A stretch of 38,448 nt of DNA, taken from Alphaproteobacteria bacterium (GTDB taxonomy: Bacteria; Pseudomonadota; Alphaproteobacteria; Micropepsales; Micropepsaceae). The notes under the pieces were generated by a model. The model had not been told where the DNA came from. It searched no databases and saw only the letters and a list, made by a program, of their open reading frames with translations. The stretch spans positions 1 to 38,448 of the forward strand of contig JAICHV010000035.1 of assembly GCA_025924715.1 (NCBI GenBank). Direction: 5' to 3'. Of the stretch, positions 7,705-13,837 are shown piece by piece. Numbering within the stretch: position 1 is the stretch's first letter; every line of letters starts with the position of its first letter. The position numbers and the translations under genes were made by a program.

Positions 7705-9761
7705 CCCGGCTGGCCTTTGCCCCGCATATTCCCTTGGAGCTGCTCGCCGCTTTGGCGGCCCTGGCGCTGGCCATCACCATCCTGGCATTCGCACGCGGGG
7801 CGCGCGGCGCCTGGGCGCGGGGGCTGGCTTTCGCCATCCTGCTATTCGCCTTGGCCGGTCCGATCCTGGTCAATGAAGTTCATGCGCCGCTGCCCGATGT
7901 GGCGGCGGTGATTGTCGATCGTTCGCAAAGCATGGGGCTGGGCCACCGGGCGCAAGATGCGGACGCAGCGCTGGCGCAGTTGCGCCGGGAATTGGCGGCG
8001 CAGCCCAATCTGATTGTCCGCGAAGCCTCGGTCACCACCACTGCCACGGGCGAGAACAACGGCACTCAGGCCTTTGCCGCACTGAACGCGGTGTTGGGCG
8101 ATGTGCCGCCGCAGCGCGTCGCCGGCGCCTTCATGATCACCGATGGCGAGATTCACGACGCGCCCGACCCCGCCCAGATGACGCTGCGGGCGCCGCTACA
8201 CGCATTGATCGCGGGCGAGCGGGGCGAGCGCGACCGCAAGCTCACCGTCGTCAATGCGGCCCGCTTCGCCATTGTCGGGCAGGTGGCGCAGATGATGGTC
8301 CGGGTGGACGATTTCGGCGGCGATGGCAGCGGCAATGCCGATGTCACCATCGCGGTCGACGGCAAGAAAATGGCGACCCGCACGATTCCGGTGGGGAAGG
8401 ACACCACCATCAAGGTGCCGGTCGACCATGAAGGCGAGAATGTGGTGGAGCTGGCGGCAGCCCCCGGTCCCGCCGAACTGACCCTGCAGAACAACCGGGC
8501 GGTGGTGACCGTGTCCGGGGTGCGCGACCGGCTGCGTGTGTTGCTGGTCTCGGGTCAGCCCCATGCCGGCGAGCGGGTCTGGCGCAATCTGCTCAAAGCC
8601 GATCCCTCGGTGGACCTGATCCATTTCACCATCCTGCGCCCGCCGGAAAAACAGGACGCGACCCCGATCGATGAATTGTCGCTGATCTCTTTTCCCTATC
8701 GCGAATTGTTCTCCGAAAAGCTGCACAGTTTCGACCTGATCATCTTCGACCGCTATTACGAACAAGGCATCCTGCCGATGGGCTATTTCGAGAACATCGT
8801 CAATTACGTTCAAGATGGCGGCGCCTTGTTGATTTCCGCCGGACCCGAATTCGCCGGACCCATGAGCATCTTCCGCACGCCGCTGGCCAGTGTGTTGCCG
8901 GCCCAGCCCACCGGCGAAGTGATCACCGGCCCCTTCAAGCCCCTGGTGACGCCCACGGGCCTGGCCCATCCCGTCACCCGCGATCTTCCCGGCAGCAATA
9001 GCGAGACCACGGCGCCGACATGGGGCGGCTGGTTTCGCGCCATCGGAGTGAACCAGGTCTCAGGCCAGGCGGTGATGAGCGGGCCGGACAAACGTCCACT
9101 GCTGGTGCTGGATCAGGTGAACAAGGGCCGGGTAGCGGAACTGCTGTCCGATCAGATCTGGCTTTGGGCGCGCGGCTATGAGGGGGGCGGGCCGCAGGCG
9201 GAATTGCTGCGCCGCCTGGCCCATTGGCTGATGAAGGAGCCGGAGCTGGAAACGGAAAATCTTTCCGGCACGGTGGGCGACGGCAAACTGGTAATTACCC
9301 GCCGCAGCATGAGCCCGACCACGCCGCCGGTGACCCTGACCATGCCGTCCGGCAAGCAAAGCCAGATCACCCTGGACAAAGTGGAGCCCGGCGTCTGGCG
9401 CGGCAGCGCCAAAGCCGATGAGCTGGGACTTTATCGCTTAAACGACGGCAAGCTTTCGGCGGTAACCGCGGCGGGCCCGCTCAATCCCAAGGAAGTGGCG
9501 GATATGCGCGCCACCAACAGCATCCTGGCGCCCGTGGCCGAAGCCACCGGCGGCTCGGTGCGCTGGATTTCCGATGGGCTCCCGCAGATCCGGCGGGTGG
9601 AGGCGGGCGCCAGCGCCCAGGGGCGGGGCTGGATGGGCATCCGCCGCAACGGAGCCTATCGCGTGACATCGCTGACGCAGAAACCGTTGATGCCGGCCTG
9701 GCTGGCGCTGGTTCTGGTGGTCGGCTCGTTGCTGCTGGCGTGGAAGGTCGAGGGACGATAG
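7701..9761 (+). CDS. large membrane protein with vWA-like region, last gene of MoxR operon
   Basis: The protein has 686 residues. Two hydrophobic spans occupy roughly residues 10-60, a vWA/MIDAS-like motif D-R-S-Q-S follows near residue 73, and a single span closes the protein at the C-terminus before W-K-V-E-G-R. The region after residue 270 begins L-R-V-L-L-V-S-G-Q-P-H-A-G-E-R and looks like the glutamine-amidotransferase-like fold found in many Bat-type membrane proteins. I see no catalytic triad that I would trust. The ATG at 7701 overlaps the TGA of the DUF4159 gene. The protein most likely assembles with the two upstream products in the inner membrane, its large domain facing the periplasm; this is inference from context. 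Confidence 0.8.
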   Translation: MTRLAFAPHIPLELLAALAALALAITILAFARGARGAWARGLAFAILLFALAGPILVNEVHAPLPDVAAVIVDRSQSMGLGHRAQDADAALAQLRRELAAQPNLIVREASVTTTATGENNGTQAFAALNAVLGDVPPQRVAGAFMITDGEIHDAPDPAQMTLRAPLHALIAGERGERDRKLTVVNAARFAIVGQVAQMMVRVDDFGGDGSGNADVTIAVDGKKMATRTIPVGKDTTIKVPVDHEGENVVELAAAPGPAELTLQNNRAVVTVSGVRDRLRVLLVSGQPHAGERVWRNLLKADPSVDLIHFTILRPPEKQDATPIDELSLISFPYRELFSEKLHSFDLIIFDRYYEQGILPMGYFENIVNYVQDGGALLISAGPEFAGPMSIFRTPLASVLPAQPTGEVITGPFKPLVTPTGLAHPVTRDLPGSNSETTAPTWGGWFRAIGVNQVSGQAVMSGPDKRPLLVLDQVNKGRVAELLSDQIWLWARGYEGGGPQAELLRRLAHWLMKEPELETENLSGTVGDGKLVITRRSMSPTTPPVTLTMPSGKQSQITLDKVEPGVWRGSAKADELGLYRLNDGKLSAVTAAGPLNPKEVADMRATNSILAPVAEATGGSVRWISDGLPQIRRVEAGASAQGRGWMGIRRNGAYRVTSLTQKPLMPAWLALVLVVGSLLLAWKVEGR

Positions 9762-9767
9762 TCCCAC

Positions 9768-10313
9768 CTATCCAACTCCTGCCCCATCGGCACAGACCGG
9801 ATCGTCGATCTGCGCCCGGCGGATTTGTCCCGACACATTGAGCAATCCGCCCGGCTGCAGCGACAGGCCCAGAACGCGCTCCGGATCCACTGGGCCCGGA
9901 AAGCGCACCCGTCCGGGCGGCATCCGCGAGAATCCCACGCGGGCGTAATAAGGCTCATCCCCCACCAGCAGAATGCAGGGCCAGGGTCCCTGCTTTGCCG
10001 CCGCGATTCCCGCCTGCATCAGGGCGATGCCGATACCGCGGCCGCGCTGGGCATTGTCCACCGCCAAAGGACCCAGCAGCAACGCCGCGGTGCCGCCGAT
10101 GCTGATCGGCCAGAAGCGCACCGAACCGCGCACTGCGCCATCCTCCATGGCGACAAAGCCCAGAGAGGCCACCGGCGCCACGCCTTCGCGCAAGCGCCAA
10201 GCGGATTTGGCAAAGCGGCCGGGACCAAAGCCGGCTTCATTGAGCGCCTCGATCGCCGCCGCATCGGCGGCGGTCTCAGTGCGGATCTGCCAGGCGGGCG
10301 AGGGTTGCGACAT
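9768..10313 (-). CDS. GNAT-family N-acetyltransferase
   Basis: This 181-residue protein has the GNAT acetyl-CoA site L-A-V-D-N-A-Q-R-G-R-G-I-G-I-A-L-M (Q/R-x-x-G-x-G type), preceded by a beta strand L-L-L-G-P. It resembles the YhbS-like group of predicted acetyltransferases, including the G-D-E-P-Y-Y-A-R-V-G-F-S motif near the C-terminal third. Substrate unknown, cytosolic. The frame is open to an ATG at 10373, which would overlap the upstream Nudix gene by 13 bases. I prefer 10313 because the domain begins about eight residues later (W-Q-I-R-T-E-T-A-A-D). It converges on the MoxR operon with only six bases between the stops. Confidence 0.85.
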   Translation of the reverse strand: MSQPSPAWQIRTETAADAAAIEALNEAGFGPGRFAKSAWRLREGVAPVASLGFVAMEDGAVRGSVRFWPISIGGTAALLLGPLAVDNAQRGRGIGIALMQAGIAAAKQGPWPCILLVGDEPYYARVGFSRMPPGRVRFPGPVDPERVLGLSLQPGGLLNVSGQIRRAQIDDPVCADGAGVG

Positions 10314-10360
10314 GGGCTTGTCGCTACCGGGCCGACGGCCCAAATTCAAGTCGGGCAAAT

Positions 10361-10801
10361 TCAAGCCTGCCATTTTTCACTTTTGGGCGTTGCGCCGGTC
10401 AATTCCTGAAGCCGGCGGACCGTTGCAGCCGTGGTGCCTTGGGGCGGAGCCAGAGGATCGGCATAACAGATGTCACGAATTTCCCAGTTCGGGCGGAAGG
10501 CGATGGTTCCCCCCGTGACGCGATACAAAGCGATGATGTTGGTGGCCCAGCCGGCCGGGCGGCTGTAAAGGCCAAAAAACTCCGCCGTGCCCCCGGTCAG
10601 CCCGACCTCCTCGGCAAGTTCCCGCAGCACCGCCGCCATGGGCGCTTCGCCCCGGTCGACGCCGCCGCCGGGAAAACGCCAGCCGCGCGTATAGCTCTGC
10701 TTGACCAGCAGGACGCGCCCATCGGGGCCGAATACCGCACCCGCCACCCCGAAAACACTGGGGGCAAGCAGCGCCCGCGCGGCCATATGCAGCCAAAACA
10801 C
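10361..10801 (-). CDS. Nudix hydrolase
   Basis: This 146-residue protein is built around a complete Nudix box, G-G-V-D-R-G-E-x7-R-E-L-A-E-E-V-G-L, preceded by G-W-R-F-P-G-G. The family hydrolyses nucleoside diphosphates linked to another moiety; the substrate cannot be inferred. The start is decided by a ribosome binding site: AAGGAG lies six bases ahead of the GTG at 10801, whereas the in-frame ATG at 10786 is 21 bases from it and has no site of its own. The stop lies just upstream of the GNAT gene start, so the pair probably forms an operon, divergent from the response regulator gene. Confidence 0.87.
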   Translation of the reverse strand: MFWLHMAARALLAPSVFGVAGAVFGPDGRVLLVKQSYTRGWRFPGGGVDRGEAPMAAVLRELAEEVGLTGGTAEFFGLYSRPAGWATNIIALYRVTGGTIAFRPNWEIRDICYADPLAPPQGTTAATVRRLQELTGATPKSEKWQA

Positions 10802-10807
10802 GCTTTG

Positions 10808-10813
10808 CTCCTT
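10808..10813 (-). promoter_or_regulatory. ribosome binding site fixing a GTG start
   Basis: On the minus strand AAGGAG lies six bases upstream of the GTG at 10801. It supports the GTG as the start of the Nudix gene over an internal ATG 15 bases downstream. Confidence 0.7.
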
Positions 10814-10898
10814 CAGCCGTGTAACCGGCTGCTAATAAAGCTTTTGTAGGCTGAGGGCCAGTTTCGGCCGCTTGCCCGCGGCCTGGTGGGATTTGCGC

Positions 10899-11411
10899 AT
10901 GCCGGCGGCCTCGTTTCAAAATCTCAAGCTTCTGGTGGTGGAAGACAATCACCATATGCGCCTGTTGTTGCGCGGTTTGCTGGCCTCGCTGGGGGTGCGC
11001 GACATCCTGGAAGCGGCCCATGGCGAGGGCGCCATGGCGCTGCTGCGCGACCACAAATGCGATCTGATCCTGACCGACCTGGCGATGAAGCCGATGGACG
11101 GGCTGGAATTCACCCGCGAGGTCCGCACCTCGAAACTGAGCCCCAATCCTTTTGTTCCCATCATCATGGTCACCGGCCATACCGAAATGCATCAGGTACA
11201 GGCGGCGCGCGACGCCGGCGTCACCGAATTCGTCGCCAAGCCGGTCACCGCGAAAAATCTGTTCGCCCGCATTGCCGAGATCATCGAGCGGCCGCGGCCT
11301 TTCGTGCGCTGCCAAAGCTATTTCGGCCCCGACCGCCGCCGGCGCAATGTCGACAATTATACCGGCCCCTGGCGCCGCCAGGACGATCTGCAAGACATCG
11401 CGGTGCAATAG
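10899..11411 (+). CDS. CheY-like response regulator with arginine-rich tail
   Basis: The protein has 170 residues. Residues 8-128 are a complete receiver domain: acidic pair E15-D16, phospho-acceptor D60 in L-T-D-L-A-M-K-P-M-D-G, T92 in M-V-T-G-H, and K114 in A-K-P-V. There is no DNA-binding output domain. Instead a tail of about 40 residues contains Y-F-G-P-D-R-R-R-R and later G-P-W-R-R-Q-D-D. The ATG at 10899 is chosen because the domain begins nine residues later; a TTG further upstream is weaker. The next gene, an Hpt-like protein, begins ten bases after the stop, and motA follows. The tail and the neighbourhood suggest a role at the flagellar motor, possibly like CheY-type c-di-GMP effectors of Caulobacter; that is inference. 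Confidence 0.88.
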   Translation: MPAASFQNLKLLVVEDNHHMRLLLRGLLASLGVRDILEAAHGEGAMALLRDHKCDLILTDLAMKPMDGLEFTREVRTSKLSPNPFVPIIMVTGHTEMHQVQAARDAGVTEFVAKPVTAKNLFARIAEIIERPRPFVRCQSYFGPDRRRRNVDNYTGPWRRQDDLQDIAVQ

Positions 11412-11415
11412 GAGA
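11410..11415 (+). promoter_or_regulatory. ribosome binding site of the Hpt-like gene
   Basis: AGGAGA overlaps the TAG stop of the response regulator gene and lies five bases before the ATG at 11421. This near-ideal site implies strong, coupled translation of the Hpt-like protein. Confidence 0.7.
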
Positions 11416-11420
11416 AGATC

Positions 11421-11894
11421 ATGCCAAAGCGCACTCAGATCATCTCGCCCGATGCCTATCCTGCGCTGCTGCCCAAGGGCGTCGGCGGCGCCGTCGCCCG
11501 CCTGCTGCGCAGTCCGGAAATGGCCGAACGCGGCGCCAAGGTGCTTGAGGAACAGGGCGACAGCCTGCGCCAGGCGGTGTTGGAATTGGTCGGCGCCTTG
11601 GAAAATGCAGGCCAGGATCATGCCGCGACCGCGGCCGCCGCCCATGAAATTCGCGGGCTGGCGGGAAGCGCGGGATTGGCCTCGGCCGGGCGCATCGCCG
11701 AAGGCCTGTGCCGCTATTACGACCAGGTCGCGGTCCTGGCGCTTCGGCCCGATGCGGCGATCGTGGAATTGCATGTCAGCGCCATCGCCCGGGCCGCCCG
11801 CCACCAGGACGAAGCCAGCCGGATGAGCGACAAAGTGGCCAAGGAATTGGCGGTCCTGGTCCAGCACAAGCTAACGGAAATTAACACTCCTTAA
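11421..11894 (+). CDS. Hpt-like (histidine phosphotransfer) protein
   Basis: A mostly helical protein of 157 residues. The stretch A-H75-E-I-R-G-L-A-G-S-A-G-L matches the Hpt consensus A-H-x-L-K-G-x-A-x-x-x-G, so H75 is the likely phospho-accepting His. No kinase or receiver domain is present, so it would be a stand-alone phosphotransfer protein in the cytosol. It directly follows the receiver protein, which is its most likely partner. The N-terminal 45 residues (P-K-G-V-G-G-A-V-A-R and neighbours) are of unknown role. The Hpt call rests on one motif and on length, so moderate confidence. Confidence 0.65.
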   Translation: MPKRTQIISPDAYPALLPKGVGGAVARLLRSPEMAERGAKVLEEQGDSLRQAVLELVGALENAGQDHAATAAAAHEIRGLAGSAGLASAGRIAEGLCRYYDQVAVLALRPDAAIVELHVSAIARAARHQDEASRMSDKVAKELAVLVQHKLTEINTP

Positions 11895-11900
11895 GTGATC

Positions 11901-11967
11901 CCCCCTTTCGCTGGCCCGAGGGCCAGCTACCGGTACTGCCCCTTTATGCGCTCCGCGCAAAAGGGGG
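11901..11967. repeat. cluster of competing inverted repeats upstream of motA
   Basis: Three structures can be drawn. GCTGGCCC at 11910-11917 pairs with GGGCCAGC at 11920-11927. CCCCTTT plus TGCGC at 11939-11951 pairs with GCGCAAAAGGGG at 11955-11966 (12 pairs, one bulge, three-base loop). Alternatively CCCCCTTT at 11901-11908 can pair with AAAGGGGG at 11960-11967, competing for the same right arm. No T-run follows, so it is not a standard terminator. It could be a repetitive palindromic element or an mRNA switch between the hpt-like gene and motA. Confidence 0.5.
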
Positions 11968-11999
11968 AGCCGGGCCTGAGAAGGTTTCGGGAGGCGGTT

Positions 12000-12024
12000 C
12001 CGGCTTCACGGCTCTTTAAGCCGG
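12000..12024. repeat. inverted repeat just upstream of motA
   Basis: CCGGCTT at 12000-12006 and AAGCCGG at 12018-12024 form a perfect seven-base inverted repeat with an 11-base loop, ending 37 bases before the motA start. It may be an operator or an mRNA hairpin in the leader. Confidence 0.4.
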
Positions 12025-12061
12025 CGCCGTTAATACTGATCCGCATCCACGGGCGGGTTCC

Positions 12062-12934
12062 ATGCTTCAGATCGTCGGCATAGTGGTTCTATTCGGTTGC
12101 GTGTTCGGCGGCTACATGATGACCGGCGGCTCGCTGGACGTCGTGTTCGAAGCCTTGCCGCACGAAATCCTCACCATTCTCGGCGCCGCCATCGCCGCCA
12201 TGCTGATCGCCGGCTCGGTCTATAACCTCAAGAAAATCGGCGGCTCGCTGGGCCTGGTGATTTCCGGCCCGCGCTGGAAACCGGGCGACTATCGCGACCT
12301 GCTCTGTCTGTTGTTCCTGCTTACCAAGACCATGAAGTCCAAGGGCCTGATCGCGCTGGAAGCCCATATCGAAAAACCGGCGGAGTCGTCGATCTTCAAG
12401 CGCTATCCCAAGATCACCAAGGACCATTTCGCCCTCGACTTCATTTGCGACACGCTGCGCATGATGACCATGAGCCTGGAAGACCCGCACCAGGTCGAAA
12501 CCCATATGGAAAAGCAGTTGGAAAAGCACCATCACGAAGCGTTGGTGGGCGCCAATGCCCTCACCACCATGTCGGATGGTTTGCCGGCGCTGGGCATCGT
12601 GGCGGCGGTGCTGGGCGTCATTCACACCATGGGCTCGATCAGCGAACCGCCGGAAGTGTTGGGAAGGTTGATCGGCTCGGCTTTGGTCGGCACCTTCCTG
12701 GGCGTGTTCATGGCCTATGGCATTGTCGGGCCGATGGGCGCGCGGCTGAAGGCGGTGGTGGACGAGGACGCGCTATTCTATCACGTCATCCGCGACATTC
12801 TGGTGGCGCATCTGCACGGCAACGCGGCCCAGGTTTCGGTGGAAATCGGCCGCGGCAGCATCCCCAGCGAGCACCAGCCCTCCTTCATGGAAATCGAGAC
12901 CGCGATCGGCTCGATCCCGCCGGATACCGCCTAA
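12062..12934 (+). CDS. motA: flagellar motor stator protein MotA
   Basis: This 290-residue integral membrane protein has four hydrophobic spans: two near the N-terminus (about residues 1-20 and 35-50) and two around 180-230. Between spans 2 and 3 lies a long cytoplasmic loop. The loop start, S-V-Y-N-L-K-K-I-G-G-S, the third-span motif D-G-L-P-A-L-G-I-V-A-A-V-L-G-V and the fourth-span exit G-P-M-G-A-R-L are typical of proton-type MotA, including the two conserved prolines. With MotB it forms the ion channel that drives flagellar rotation. No motB lies beside it in this window, which is common in alphaproteobacteria. The stop overlaps that of the small convergent gene by two bases. Confidence 0.93.
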   Translation: MLQIVGIVVLFGCVFGGYMMTGGSLDVVFEALPHEILTILGAAIAAMLIAGSVYNLKKIGGSLGLVISGPRWKPGDYRDLLCLLFLLTKTMKSKGLIALEAHIEKPAESSIFKRYPKITKDHFALDFICDTLRMMTMSLEDPHQVETHMEKQLEKHHHEALVGANALTTMSDGLPALGIVAAVLGVIHTMGSISEPPEVLGRLIGSALVGTFLGVFMAYGIVGPMGARLKAVVDEDALFYHVIRDILVAHLHGNAAQVSVEIGRGSIPSEHQPSFMEIETAIGSIPPDTA

Positions 12935-13101
12935 TTCGCTTGGCGCTTGCTCCCGAAGCCTTCCGACATCGCGACAAAGAAGGTGGCCAACATGCCCGCC
13001 GCCACACCCAGCGGCATGGCATAGGTCAAATCCATATCGGTGCCGAAGGCGACGATGCCCGCCACGATCATTCCGGTCAGTTGCGCGACGCTTTTGGGCA
13101 T
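12931..13101 (-). CDS. 56-residue membrane protein, unknown
   Basis: A short gene starting at the ATG at 13101 and ending in TAG at 12931-12933. The product has 56 residues with two hydrophobic stretches (about 8-24 and 28-46, the second V-A-A-G-M-L-A-T-F-F-V-A-M) and a basic end (S-K-R-Q-A-N), so it probably forms a small helical hairpin in the inner membrane. A strong ribosome site, GGAGGAAGG, lies six bases ahead, which argues that it is real. It sits 88 bases downstream of the DUF882 peptidase gene on the same strand, and its stop overlaps that of motA. I do not recognise the family. Confidence 0.7.
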   Translation of the reverse strand: MPKSVAQLTGMIVAGIVAFGTDMDLTYAMPLGVAAGMLATFFVAMSEGFGSKRQAN

Positions 13102-13107
13102 GAACCA

Positions 13108-13116
13108 CCTTCCTCC
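13108..13116 (-). promoter_or_regulatory. strong ribosome binding site of the small membrane protein
   Basis: GGAGGAAGG on the minus strand lies six bases before the ATG at 13101. It decides the start and supports the short frame as a gene. Confidence 0.7.
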
Positions 13117-13189
13117 GTCCCAAAATAGGACAGAGGGCGGCTGGCGTAACGCGCAACTTCCGATAAAGGTTAACGGCAGCGAGTCCGTC

Positions 13190-13744
13190 TTAGACGCCGC
13201 TCCATTTGCGGACCCGGCCGACATCGACATGGACGAAGTTGGAGGTCGGGTAGAAGCCCACCCCACCCCAGCCCATCTTCAAGGCGGCGTCATGCAAATT
13301 GGTCAAGGTGCGGCCCGGCAAGCGGATATCGATTGCCATGCCCTGCATGTGCAGGCTCTTGGCGGCGACGCCGCTGCTTCTTTCGTGCAAGGCGGCATTG
13401 GTCTTGGGCGAGCGATAGCCGGAGATCACTTCAAAGGCCGTACCCTCGCTCTCCATGGTCTGGTTCAGGGTATGCAGCAGGTCTAAGAGCTTGGGCTCGA
13501 TCGGGTGAATCTCGCCGGTGCGGTAGTCGCGCAGCACGCGATTGACCTGCGCCAACGCCGCCGGCTCATAGGAACCATCGGCCCAATAATTGAGTTTAAG
13601 CTTCTCACCGGTGTGCAGGTTCGATAGCGAGAGATTGCGCGGGCCCGGCGCCACGGCGGCGAAGACAGGCGCGAATTTCGCGGTGGCCGCTGTTGCAAGA
13701 ACACCGCCGGCGGTGCGCATGAAAGCGCGTCGTCCAATTTCCAT
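13190..13744 (-). CDS. DUF882 / peptidase M15-like protein with Tat-type signal
   Basis: The product has 184 residues. It begins G-R-R-A-F-M-R, a twin-arginine-type signal followed by a hydrophobic stretch and a likely cleavage site near residue 30. The mature part is a YcbK-like DUF882 domain of the M15 zinc peptidase group: S-G-Y-R-S-P-x-T-N, S-x-H-M-Q-G-M-A-I-D-I (metal-binding His and Asp) and N-F-V-H-V-D-V-G (third ligand His). The family acts on or binds peptidoglycan peptides in the periplasm. Its neighbours, an L,D-transpeptidase and a class A PBP, support a wall role. The upstream gap carries a six-base hairpin at 13755-13771. Confidence 0.88.
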   Translation of the reverse strand: MEIGRRAFMRTAGGVLATAATAKFAPVFAAVAPGPRNLSLSNLHTGEKLKLNYWADGSYEPAALAQVNRVLRDYRTGEIHPIEPKLLDLLHTLNQTMESEGTAFEVISGYRSPKTNAALHERSSGVAAKSLHMQGMAIDIRLPGRTLTNLHDAALKMGWGGVGFYPTSNFVHVDVGRVRKWSGV

Positions 13745-13801
13745 AGAGCAAAGGCCCTGACAGCTTCAGGGACATATATAGCAAGGCATATGCGTGATTT
13801 C

Positions 13802-13836
13802 AAAGTTTCCGCGCGAGAAACTTGCGTGGAAACTTT
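13802..13836 (-). terminator. long hairpin directly after the L,D-transpeptidase stop
   Basis: AAAGTTTCC at 13802-13810 and GGAAACTTT at 13828-13836 are perfect arms, and pairing continues inward (two G-U pairs included) to 15 pairs around a five-base loop. The structure starts one base after the L,D-transpeptidase stop on the minus strand. The following bases are not a strong T-run, so termination is likely but not certain; mRNA protection is the alternative. Confidence 0.5.
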
Positions 13837-13837
13837 C

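Noticed and set aside
10314..10373. Longer start for the GNAT gene at 10373
   Set aside because: It would overlap the Nudix gene and add 20 residues that do not match the start of the domain; kept as an alternative only.
11880..11894. TTAACACTCCTTAA as a CtrA binding site upstream of motA
   Set aside because: The spacing between the TTAA halves is six bases, not the seven of the CtrA consensus, and it lies 170 bases from motA inside the end of the hpt-like gene.
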